From an uncultured Eubacteriales bacterium (GTDB lineage: Bacteria; Bacillota; Clostridia; Oscillospirales; Acutalibacteraceae): a DNA stretch of 33,041 nt. The translations under genes were made by a program, and so were the position numbers. Below are positions 25,001-31,755 of this stretch, one piece after another. Within the stretch, counting starts at the first letter, position 1. The number at the start of each line of letters is the position of its first letter. The notes under the pieces are model-generated. The model made no database searches and was not told the origin of the DNA. It saw nothing but the letters and a program-made list of their open reading frames with translations. The stretch lies in assembly GCA_900316345.1 (NCBI GenBank), contig ONCR01000013.1, positions 1 through 33,041 of the forward strand, in the 5' to 3' direction.

Positions 25001-25312
25001 ATGACCTTACTTATAACCGTTATTGCGGCGATTATTGCAACCGTTGTTTGGTATATTAACGAGAAGAGGGATACCTATAAGCTCGGAACGCTTTCGCTTA
25101 TCTATTGGGGCGCTTCGCTTATGTGGTTTATGGATTTCGTTTTTGAATATGCAGAGCTTAAGGCTGATTATTTCGTTCAGGAATTTGCGGATATTCTTAA
25201 CGATTCACTTCTCGGGCTTGCGGTTGTCGCCCTCGGTATGCTTGCGTGGCTTGTTATTATTCTTATCAAAGACCCCAAGGGCGTTTTCAAAAAGAAGTTT
25301 ATTAAAAAATAA
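25001..25312 (+). CDS. small membrane protein of unknown function, second of a pair
   Basis: The 103-residue protein follows AAGGAGG and has three hydrophobic segments: residues ~1-17 (MTLLITVIAAIIATVVWYI), ~29-45 (LSLIYWGASLMWFMDFVF) and ~69-88 (LLGLAVVALGMLAWLVIILI). An acidic/aromatic loop (FEYAELKADYFVQEF) lies between the last two, and a Lys-rich tail ends the protein. Tight spacing to the preceding gene suggests an operon and a two-component membrane complex. The two genes have the same compositional style as the redox cluster, unlike the DUF559 element that follows. Function unknown. Confidence 0.8.
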   Translation: MTLLITVIAAIIATVVWYINEKRDTYKLGTLSLIYWGASLMWFMDFVFEYAELKADYFVQEFADILNDSLLGLAVVALGMLAWLVIILIKDPKGVFKKKFIKK

Positions 25313-25339
25313 AACCCTGCAAACACAAAACAGACTGAA

Positions 25340-25365
25340 TTGTGGTGTCCGCCATAATGAAGTTA
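25340..25365 (+). repeat. dispersed repeat copy 1 (TTGKGGYGTCCG...CATAA)
   Basis: This stretch matches 32944-32970 at about 22 of 27 positions (TTG-GG-GTCCG-CATAA-GAAG-TTA). Both copies lie just downstream of a gene. A shorter reverse-strand relative (AGACGCCCCAA) lies at 26501-26511 inside a terminator. Confidence 0.4.
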
Positions 25366-25370
25366 ATATA

Positions 25371-25428
25371 AAAAAAGCCTTCCCCTTGAGGGGAAGGTGG
25401 ATTGCCGAAGGCAAGACGGATGAGGTGT
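25371..25428 (+). repeat. left inverted repeat of the DUF559 element
   Basis: It contains the hairpin CTTCCCCTTGAGGGGAAG, then GGTGGATTGCCGAAGGCAAG, and ends GGATGAGGTGT. The terminal GAGGTG also serves as ribosome binding site for the DUF559 gene. The reverse complement of 25777-25832 matches it at both ends. Confidence 0.75.
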
Positions 25429-25432
25429 AAAT

Positions 25433-25777
25433 GTGAACAAAACCAATAATCCGATACTAAAGCCATATGCGCAGAAGCTACGTAGAGAAATGACAAAAGA
25501 GGAACGGCATTTGTGGTATGACTTTCTGAAAGGACTACCCGTTACCTTTAACCGTCAAAAGGTTATCGGAAACTATATCGCCGATTTTTATTGTGCTTCA
25601 TCAAAACTGATTATTGAGCTTGACGGTTCGCAGCACTATGAAGAAAGCGGCGTTGAGTCAGATAAAAAACGTGACGAGTATTTAGAAAACCTTGGTTTAT
25701 TGGTTTTAAGATATTCAAATGAGGACATTAATCATAATTTTGACGGCGTATGCGAGGATATTTTAAAACGATTATAA
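25433..25777 (+). CDS. DUF559 endonuclease-like protein (Vsr-type fold)
   Basis: The 114-residue protein resembles the DUF559 family, related in fold to very-short-patch repair endonucleases of the PD-(D/E)XK superfamily. Signature segments are AQKLRREMTKEERHLWYDFL at the N-terminus, FNRQKVIGNYIADFYCASSK, and the probable active site IIELDGSQHYEE, where E, D, Q and H lie together. The start is GTG at 25433, since the ATG at 25431 is out of frame and stops at once. The gene is the only cargo between two inverted repeats, so it may help the element move or persist. Nuclease activity is inferred from family resemblance only. Confidence 0.85.
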   Translation: MNKTNNPILKPYAQKLRREMTKEERHLWYDFLKGLPVTFNRQKVIGNYIADFYCASSKLIIELDGSQHYEESGVESDKKRDEYLENLGLLVLRYSNEDINHNFDGVCEDILKRL

Positions 25778-25832
25778 CACCTCATCAGTTTCGCTTTGCT
25801 CAACAGCTTCCCCTCAAGGGGAAGCCTTTTTC
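25777..25832 (+). repeat. right inverted repeat of the DUF559 element
   Basis: It reads ACACCTCATC at its inner end and carries AGCTTCCCCTCAAGGGGAAG before CCTTTTTC. It is the inverted counterpart of 25371-25428 with a divergent middle. Its hairpin plus T-run could also terminate the DUF559 transcript. Confidence 0.75.
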
Positions 25833-25890
25833 TTTTTCCGGATTTGTCTTTACAAATCATATGCTCGCTGCAGTATATAACACCGGTAAC

Positions 25891-25918
25891 TTGAAAAAAC
25901 ATACCTACATGCTATAAT
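25891..25918 (+). promoter_or_regulatory. promoter of GNAT gene
   Basis: TTGAAA (25891-25896) and TATAAT (25913-25918) are separated by 16 bases, with TGC before the -10. Confidence 0.6.
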
Positions 25919-25956
25919 ATACTCAAATATATTCTATTATGGAGCGGATTAAAAAA

Positions 25957-26436
25957 ATGATATTAACAGTAAATGAAAATATACAGTTAAAACCTATTGA
26001 CAAAGAAAACGCCGAACTTCTTTTTCCGTTATTCAAAGCCGATTTAAAAGAAATCTGTCGATGGTTTCCGTTTGATGAAAACTATCAACTCAATTATGAT
26101 TTTTCATATGTAGACGAAAAAGAACCGCCGTTTGACGAAACTTTCGTGATATATTATAATTCCAAGCCATGCGGAAGAGTAGGTTTATATGATTATGATG
26201 AAAATAATAAAGAGATATTTCTGTACTATTGGGTCGCTTCTCCGTACAGAAGAAAACGAATTGCGTTTAATTCTGTTAATGCCGTTTTAGATTATCTCAA
26301 AAATTTGGGGATTAATTCCGTTTTATTTGATGTGAAAAAAGAAAACAAGAATAGTATTTTACTTATAAACAAAATACCAAATACAAGTATAGTAAGTGAA
26401 GCTAACGACGTATTGATATATTCACATTTGCTTTAA
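25957..26436 (+). CDS. GNAT-family N-acetyltransferase
   Basis: The ~159-residue product has the GNAT plan: an N-terminal strand (ILTVNENIQLKPIDKENAE), a central motif (FVIYYNSKPCGRVGLYDYDE), and motif A (EIFLYYWVASPYRRKRIAFN), a degenerate Q/RxxGxG/A acetyl-CoA loop. It ends SVLFDVKKENKNSILLINKI. It resembles RimJ/RimL-type acetyltransferases. The normal loop glycines are missing (RRKRIA), so cofactor binding may be weakened. Two starts are possible: ATG 25957, chosen because GGAG lies upstream and the N-terminus fits, and ATG 25939 without a site. AT-rich codons unlike the flanking genes suggest recent transfer together with the DUF559 element. Confidence 0.75.
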   Translation: MILTVNENIQLKPIDKENAELLFPLFKADLKEICRWFPFDENYQLNYDFSYVDEKEPPFDETFVIYYNSKPCGRVGLYDYDENNKEIFLYYWVASPYRRKRIAFNSVNAVLDYLKNLGINSVLFDVKKENKNSILLINKIPNTSIVSEANDVLIYSHLL

Positions 26437-26459
26437 CGGCAGTTAAAATGTCATATTAA

Positions 26460-26495
26460 AAAGAAGGTTGACTGAAAAATCCGTCAACCTTCTTT
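26460..26495. terminator. 13-bp hairpin after GNAT gene
   Basis: AAAGAAGGTTGAC (26460-26472) pairs perfectly with GTCAACCTTCTTT (26483-26495). A/T ends on both sides allow bidirectional use, for the GNAT gene and possibly larC read-through. Confidence 0.75.
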
Positions 26496-26498
26496 GTA

Positions 26499-26527
26499 AC
26501 AGACGCCCCAATCGGTCTGTTTTTTTG
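26499..26527 (+). terminator. second terminator hairpin with long T-run
   Basis: ACAGAC (26499-26504) pairs with GTCTGT (26515-26520), followed by a T-run to 26527. It stands right behind the 13-bp hairpin, forming a tandem terminator between converging genes. Confidence 0.75.
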
Positions 26528-26541
26528 TTTGTAATAATTTT

Positions 26542-27693
26542 TTACTGCTTAAGCATTTCGCGCGCTTCAAAAAGGGAAATGTCATTTTCAAGCGCAAGGC
26601 GTTTAAGGTCCTCAAATTCCGTTTTTTCTCTGTGCGTTCCGTAGCCGTCGGAGCGCTTTATTGTTACGCCGCTTTCCTCTTTAAGCTCTCGGCTCAGCGT
26701 GTAGCGGCTCGGGGTGTATTTTCTTATTCCTATGGTTGTTGTGTGCTTAAATATCAGAGAAGCAAACTTTTCCTCCTCGCTTTTTTTACAAAGCACGGTG
26801 AAAAGGTAGGCAGGCCTGCCTTTTTTCATAATTATCGGCGAAATGAAACAGTCAAGCGCGCCTTCGTCAAGCATTCTTTCCATGGCAAACGCGGCCTCCT
26901 CGCCCGTTATATCGTCAATATTGCATGAAAGCTCGCTTACCGTTTCGCTACCCTCAAATGAAAAAACGCGAAGAATATTTGCTCTTTCAAGCTGCTTCGT
27001 TCCGCAGCCGATACCGATTTTTAATACGTTCTTCATTTCGGGCTTTTCGGTGAATTCATCGGTGAAGTATTTCAAAACGGCGGCTCCCGTAGGAGTGCAA
27101 AGCTCCGTTTGAATTTCGCTTTTATAATACGGAACGCCCGTAAGGATATTTGCCGTTGCAGGCGCAGGCACGGGAAGAACGCCGTGAGCGCATTTAACAG
27201 TACCGTTACCTACGTTAATAGGGGAGGCGTATATTTTTTCGGCGTTAAGCCTGTTAAGAAGATACGCCGTCAGCGTAATATCCGCAATGGCGTCAAGCAT
27301 TCCGAGCTCGTGAAAATGAATTTCGCCTACGGGCTTGCCGTGCGCCTTGCCCTCTGCTTCTGCGATTATTCCGTAAATGTTTATAACGTCTGTTTTAACC
27401 TTGTCGCTTATATTGAGCGCTTTTATAATCTCCTCGGTTTCGGCAAGCGTTCTTCCGTGGTGATGATGGTGATGCTCCTCCTCGGGCTTTTCCTCTTCGC
27501 CGCTGATTACAATTTTAAGCTTTGAGCCCGTAATTCCGCATTGCTCGGCGGTGGTGTATTCTATTACTGTATGGGGAAGGCCGAGGGAATTAAGCTCTGA
27601 TATGATTTCGTCCTTGTTTTCAAAAAGACTTACCAGCGCGGAGGCAAGCATATCGCCTGCAGCGCCCATACTGCATTCAAAATATAAATTCAT
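26542..27693 (-). CDS. larC: nickel-pincer cofactor nickel insertase LarC
   Basis: LarC inserts nickel into pyridinium-3,5-bisthiocarboxylic acid mononucleotide, the last step of the nickel-pincer nucleotide (NPN) cofactor. The 383-residue protein starts NLYFECSMGAAGDMLASAL. It carries a His-rich metal loop (EEEHHHHHHGRTLAETEE at ~73-90) and HFHELGMLDAIADITLTAYL, and ends with the conserved IIMKKGRPAYLFTVLC region. In Lactobacillus plantarum it is split as larC1/larC2 and joined by frameshifting; here it is one continuous frame. AGGA lies seven bases before the start, nine bases after the larB stop. It is the last gene of larE-larB-larC. Confidence 0.93.
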   Translation of the reverse strand: MNLYFECSMGAAGDMLASALVSLFENKDEIISELNSLGLPHTVIEYTTAEQCGITGSKLKIVISGEEEKPEEEHHHHHHGRTLAETEEIIKALNISDKVKTDVINIYGIIAEAEGKAHGKPVGEIHFHELGMLDAIADITLTAYLLNRLNAEKIYASPINVGNGTVKCAHGVLPVPAPATANILTGVPYYKSEIQTELCTPTGAAVLKYFTDEFTEKPEMKNVLKIGIGCGTKQLERANILRVFSFEGSETVSELSCNIDDITGEEAAFAMERMLDEGALDCFISPIIMKKGRPAYLFTVLCKKSEEEKFASLIFKHTTTIGIRKYTPSRYTLSRELKEESGVTIKRSDGYGTHREKTEFEDLKRLALENDISLFEAREMLKQ

Positions 27694-27702
27694 CTTTTCA
27701 TC

Positions 27703-28449
27703 CTACATTTTATTAATCATATTTGCAAGATAGCCTGCGCCGAAGCCGTTGTCAATATTAACTACGCTTACGCCGCTTGCGCAGGAATTGAGCATTGACA
27801 GCAGCGCGGAAAGCCCGTTAAAGCTTGCGCCGTAGCCTACGCTTGTGGGAACGGCAATAACGGGGCAGTCAACCATACCGCCTACAACGCTTGCAAGCGC
27901 TCCCTCCATACCCGCAACGGCTATAACAACCCTTGCGTTTGCAAGAAGCTCGGCGTTATTCATAAGCCTGTGTATTCCGGCAACGCCTACGTCGTAAAGG
28001 CGCGTAACCCTGCTGCCGTAGTATTCCGCGGTCAGCGCCGCCTCCTCGGCAACGGGAATGTCGCTTGTTCCGCCCGTTGCAATAACTATGTTGCCGGCTT
28101 CTGCGTTTTTCGGGCGCTCTCCGGCTATGCCGATTTTTGAAAGTCCGTCATAAAACAGTTTGGCGCTTTGCGATAAATATTCAGCCGCTTCCGCCGACAT
28201 TCGGGTTATAAGAACGCTTTTTGCGTCGTTTGAAAGAATGTGGGAAACTATTTTTTCTATCTGTTCCTTCGTTTTTCCTGCGCCGTAAATAACTTCGTTT
28301 GCGCCCTGGCGAACTCCGCGGTGGGTGTCAATTTTCGCAAAGCCCAAATCCTCGTAGGGCTGAAGCTTAATCCGCATTACCGCCTCGTCGGGAGAAAGCC
28401 TTCCGCCGGCAACCTCCTCAAGCATTGCCTTTAATTCTTCCTTATTCAT
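27703..28449 (-). CDS. larB: pyridinium-3,5-biscarboxylic acid mononucleotide synthase LarB
   Basis: LarB carboxylates and hydrolyses nicotinic acid adenine dinucleotide, the first step of NPN cofactor synthesis. The 248-residue protein has an N-terminal helical part (LKAMLEEVAGGRLSPDEAV, then DLGFAKIDTHRGVRQGANEV). A C-terminal PurE-like domain follows (IVIATGGTSDIPVAEEAALT, RLYDVGVAGIHRLM, GMEGALASVVGGMVDCPVIA, YGASFNGLSALLSMLNSCAS). The Cys in NSC near the end matches the catalytic Cys known in the family. The start overlaps the larE stop by eight bases and has GGAGAGA upstream, so translation is coupled. Confidence 0.95.
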   Translation of the reverse strand: MNKEELKAMLEEVAGGRLSPDEAVMRIKLQPYEDLGFAKIDTHRGVRQGANEVIYGAGKTKEQIEKIVSHILSNDAKSVLITRMSAEAAEYLSQSAKLFYDGLSKIGIAGERPKNAEAGNIVIATGGTSDIPVAEEAALTAEYYGSRVTRLYDVGVAGIHRLMNNAELLANARVVIAVAGMEGALASVVGGMVDCPVIAVPTSVGYGASFNGLSALLSMLNSCASGVSVVNIDNGFGAGYLANMINKM

Positions 28450-29224
28450 CCGCTCTCTCCTTCAAATCAAGATAAACATTGTTGTAATATTTTTTAAGGG
28501 CAGAATAAACGCTGTCCTTTTTTTCAAACATTAAAGCAAAATCATTTTTGCCCAGCTCGATTTTTGCGTCGCCTTGAATATACCGTATCCGAAAGTTTTT
28601 GAAGCCCATAGCCCTTAATTCATTTTCGGCGTTTTCGGTAACGGTAAGTATTTCGCTTTTTATTGCCGTTTTCGAAGGGATTCTTGTTGCAAGGCAGGCA
28701 TAGGACGGCTTGTTATAAACAAAAAGGGAATTATCCTTTGCAAGCTGCCTTATTTCGGCCTTTGTTAAGCCGCATTCCTTAAGCGGCGAAAGCACCTTAA
28801 GCTCCTGCAGAGCCTTGTAGCCGGGCCTGTCGCTTATATCGTCAGATGCGTTTGTTCCGTCAAGAATAACGTAAAAGCCGTCGCTCCGCGCTTTTTCGGT
28901 AATAGCTTTAAAAACCTGCTGTTTACAGAAGTAACAGCGGTTTTTCGGGTTTGCGGCTATGTTTTCAAAAGCTAAAATATCTACATTTATTACCTGCGTT
29001 TCGGCGTTTAAAAACTCTGTTATTTTTATAGCGTCGTCAAGCTCAAACCGAGGCTGAAACTGAGATTTAACAAAATAAGCCTTAACCCGTTTTGCATATT
29101 TTTTTGCAAGCATAAGAAGCACCGCGGAATCAACGCCGCCCGAAAAGGCAACGGCGACTTCGCTGTGATTGGTGAAAAACTTTTTAATTATTTCAAGCTT
29201 ATCGGCAAGTGTGTTTTGTTTCAT
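28442..29224 (-). CDS. larE: NPN sulfur transferase LarE, three-cysteine form
   Basis: LarE thiolates pyridinium-3,5-biscarboxylic acid mononucleotide. The 260-residue ATP-pyrophosphatase-type protein has the PP-loop SGGVDS at 28-33. It has C97 and C100 in NRCYFCKQQVF and C177 in YACLATRIP. The single-Cys L. plantarum enzyme sacrifices C176; three cysteines at these places are known in the [4Fe-4S] form (e.g. Thermotoga maritima), which can turn over using cluster-bound sulfide. This one probably belongs to that form, which fits an anaerobe. GGAGG precedes ATG 29224 by six bases. It is the first gene of the minus-strand NPN operon and has a good extended -10 promoter. Confidence 0.93.
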   Translation of the reverse strand: MKQNTLADKLEIIKKFFTNHSEVAVAFSGGVDSAVLLMLAKKYAKRVKAYFVKSQFQPRFELDDAIKITEFLNAETQVINVDILAFENIAANPKNRCYFCKQQVFKAITEKARSDGFYVILDGTNASDDISDRPGYKALQELKVLSPLKECGLTKAEIRQLAKDNSLFVYNKPSYACLATRIPSKTAIKSEILTVTENAENELRAMGFKNFRIRYIQGDAKIELGKNDFALMFEKKDSVYSALKKYYNNVYLDLKERADE

Positions 29225-29254
29225 CTTCAGCCTCCGAAACAGCAGTACCCTATC

Positions 29255-29260
29255 ATTATA
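29255..29260 (-). promoter_or_regulatory. larE operon -10 box
   Basis: On the minus strand TGCTATAAT gives an extended -10 (TATAAT at 29260-29255) with a poor -35 (TGTACT) 17 bases further out. The region is shared with the divergent feo promoter. Confidence 0.55.
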
Positions 29261-29314
29261 GCATATGTGTAATAAAAAGTACAGCAGCGAGTTTATTATT
29301 AATCCGTTATATTA

Positions 29315-29342
29315 TTGACATCGGTAATATAGTTGATATAAT
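29315..29342 (+). promoter_or_regulatory. feoAB promoter, near consensus
   Basis: TTGACA (29315-29320) and TATAAT (29337-29342) are both perfect hexamers, separated by 16 bases. No clear Fur box or DtxR-type operator is visible, although AT-rich dyads overlap the spacer. Confidence 0.75.
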
Positions 29343-29403
29343 GAGCATAAGGAATATGGTAATGAATAAAAATTACCAAATAAGCTTTGTGCAGGAATAC
29401 GGA

Positions 29404-31749
29404 ATGAAGTTAAATCAGTTGAAAAAAGGAGAGTCGGCGGTTATTGAGGCTGTCGGCGGAGAAGGAGCGCTAAGGCAGCACTTCCTTGATATGGGCGTTA
29501 TTCCCGGAGCGGAGATAACGCTTGTTAAATTTGCCCCGATGGGCGACCCCGTTGAATTCAGAATTCACGGATATGAGCTTACGCTTCGCCTTGCAGACGC
29601 AGAAAAAATAACGGCAAGAAAAATCAGCCCTCATCTTGAAAAGAAGGCTGAGCGTTCACGTTCGGATAAGGACCATCCGGGCCTCGGCGAGGGCGGAAGG
29701 TTTCACGATAAGGCAACCGAAAACCCCTTGCCTGAGGGTACTACGCTTACCTTTGCGCTTGCAGGAAATCAGAACTGCGGAAAAACAACGCTTTTCAACC
29801 GGCTTACCGGCTCTAATCAGCACGTCGGTAATTTTCCCGGCGTTACCGTTGACAGAAAGAGCGGCGCAATTAAGGGCAAGCCCGATACCGAGGTCGTTGA
29901 CCTTCCGGGTATATATTCGCTTTCGCCATATTCAAGCGAGGAGCTTGTTTCGCGCTCATATATACTTAAGGAAAAGCCGAAGGGCATAATTAATATTGTT
30001 GACGCAACGGCGATTGAACGTAATCTTTACCTTACAATGCAGCTTATGGAGCTTGAAACGCCGATGGTGCTTGCGCTCAATATGATGGACGAAATGCGCG
30101 GCAACGGCGGCTCGGTTCGTATTAATGAAATGGAGGAGGCTCTCGGCATACCCGTTGTTGCAATTTCCGCTTCAAAAAACGAGGGTATTGAGGAGCTTGT
30201 CAGCCACGCGGTACACGTAGCAAAATACGGGGAAAAGCCGCTTCGTACCGATTTTTGCGACGCTAACGAGCAGGGCGGAGCGGTTCACCGCTGCCTTCAC
30301 GGAATTATGCATCTTATTGAGGACCACGCAAGGGCGGCCGATATTCCCGTTCGCTTTGCCGCAACAAAGCTTGTAGAGGGCGACGAAAGAATAATGGCGG
30401 CTCTTAAGCTTGATGAAAACGAGGCCGAATTCGTTGAGCATATTATTGCTCAGATGGAGGAGGAACGCGGCCTTGACCGCGCTGCGGCAATAGCGGATAT
30501 GCGCTTTTCGTTCATACATAAGCTTTCAGAGCAGTGCGTCGTTCAGCCAAAGGAGAGCAGGGAGCGCGCAAGAAGCAAAAAAATAGATAAAATTCTAACC
30601 GGCAGGTTTACCGCTATTCCCGCTTTTTTGATGATAATGGCGCTCGTTTTCTGGCTTACCTTCGGGGTTATAGGAAAATATCTTCAGGATTTGCTTGCAG
30701 GCGGTATTGACGGCTTGACAGCGCTGACCGACAGCCTGCTTACAAAATGGAACACAAACGAGGTTGTTCATTCGCTTATAATTGACGGTATATTCAACGG
30801 CGTAGGCAGCGTTTTAAGCTTTCTTCCTATAATAGTAACGCTGTTTTTCTTCCTTTCGCTGCTTGAGGATACGGGCTATATGGCAAGGGTTGCGTTTGTA
30901 ACCGATAAACTTCTTCGTAAAATCGGGCTTTCGGGGCGAAGCATCGTGCCAATGCTAATCGGCTTCGGCTGCTCCGTTCCGGGGGTTATGAGCTGCCGTA
31001 CTCTTCCGTCGGAGCGCGACAGAAAGATGACGATTATGCTAATCCCGTTTATGAGCTGTACGGCAAAGCTTCCGATTTACGCCCTGTTTTCCTCGGCGTT
31101 TTTCCCGAAGCACGCTGCGCTTGTAATGATAGGGCTGTATCTGCTCGGAATTTTAGTTGGAATACTGACGGCGCTTGTAAGTAAAAATACAACGTTCAGG
31201 GGCGAGGCGGTTCCGTTTGTTATGGAGCTTCCTAACTACCGTATGCCCAGCGCGAAGAATATTCTTCATTTAATCTGGACTAAATCAAAGGATTTCATAA
31301 CCCGTGCTTTTACGGTTATCTTTCTTGCAACTATAGTAATATGGTTCTTAAGGTCTTTTAACTTCCACCTTGAAATGGTTGATAATTCAAAGGAGAGCAT
31401 TCTTGCCGTAATTGCAGGCTTTATTTCTCCTCTTTTTGCGCCGCTCGGCTTTGGCGACTGGAGGATGATAACCTCGCTTATTACAGGCTTTCTTGCAAAG
31501 GAAAGCGTTGTTTCAACCCTTTCAATTCTTTTCGGAGGTACGGCAGGTCTCACCGCGGCGCTCAGCACAAGGGCGGCGGCGTCCTTCCTCGTTTTCTGCC
31601 TTCTTTACACTCCCTGCGTTGCGGCGGTTGCCTCTGTTAAGCGCGAGCTCGGACGAAAGTGGGCGGCAGGCGTTGTTCTTCTTCAGTGCGGTATTGCCTG
31701 GCTTTGCGCAGGGGCGGTATATCTTATCTTTTCCTTTATCGGATTATAA
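29404..31749 (+). CDS. feoB: FeoA-FeoB fusion ferrous iron transporter
   Basis: This 781-residue fusion imports Fe(II). Residues 1-~78 are a FeoA SH3-like domain (MKLNQLKKGESAVIEAVGG, FRIHGYELTLR). After a charged linker, the FeoB G domain follows with G1 GNQNCGKTT, G3 DLPGIYSLSPYSSEE and G4 NMMD. The membrane core then has the gate motifs LEDTGYMARVAF, GFGCSVPGVMSCRTLPSERD and LIPFMSCTAKLPIY, and ends near CLLYTPCVAAVASVKRELG. ATG 29404 is chosen because AGGA lies seven bases upstream and FeoA begins there; an upstream open frame of 65 codons runs through the promoter. FeoA normally is a separate gene, and fusion keeps 1:1 stoichiometry. The CDF exporter starts seven bases after its stop. 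Confidence 0.95.
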   Translation: MKLNQLKKGESAVIEAVGGEGALRQHFLDMGVIPGAEITLVKFAPMGDPVEFRIHGYELTLRLADAEKITARKISPHLEKKAERSRSDKDHPGLGEGGRFHDKATENPLPEGTTLTFALAGNQNCGKTTLFNRLTGSNQHVGNFPGVTVDRKSGAIKGKPDTEVVDLPGIYSLSPYSSEELVSRSYILKEKPKGIINIVDATAIERNLYLTMQLMELETPMVLALNMMDEMRGNGGSVRINEMEEALGIPVVAISASKNEGIEELVSHAVHVAKYGEKPLRTDFCDANEQGGAVHRCLHGIMHLIEDHARAADIPVRFAATKLVEGDERIMAALKLDENEAEFVEHIIAQMEEERGLDRAAAIADMRFSFIHKLSEQCVVQPKESRERARSKKIDKILTGRFTAIPAFLMIMALVFWLTFGVIGKYLQDLLAGGIDGLTALTDSLLTKWNTNEVVHSLIIDGIFNGVGSVLSFLPIIVTLFFFLSLLEDTGYMARVAFVTDKLLRKIGLSGRSIVPMLIGFGCSVPGVMSCRTLPSERDRKMTIMLIPFMSCTAKLPIYALFSSAFFPKHAALVMIGLYLLGILVGILTALVSKNTTFRGEAVPFVMELPNYRMPSAKNILHLIWTKSKDFITRAFTVIFLATIVIWFLRSFNFHLEMVDNSKESILAVIAGFISPLFAPLGFGDWRMITSLITGFLAKESVVSTLSILFGGTAGLTAALSTRAAASFLVFCLLYTPCVAAVASVKRELGRKWAAGVVLLQCGIAWLCAGAVYLIFSFIGL

Positions 31750-31755
31750 TCGGAA

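Larger units (their letters stand above)
25371..25832 (+). mobile_element. inverted-repeat-bounded mini element with DUF559 gene
   Basis: About 55-base imperfect inverted repeats (25371-25428 and 25777-25832) bracket one ORF almost exactly: the left repeat ends four bases before the start codon and the right one begins at the last base of the stop codon. Each repeat contains its own hairpin, CTTCCCCTTGAGGGGAAG. The cassette has no transposase. Its AT-rich, differently biased codons contrast with the genes to the left. I infer a mobile or mobilisable repeat family; such arrangements are, from memory, common in gut Firmicutes genomes. Confidence 0.6.

Noticed and set aside
27455-27475. Poly-His run as an artificial tag
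   Set aside because: A His-rich loop is natural in LarC proteins and sits inside the conserved frame.
29209-29403. 65-codon N-terminal extension of the FeoAB frame
   Set aside because: It runs through the promoter (29315-29342) and larE leader; the FeoA domain and a proper ribosome binding site begin at 29404.
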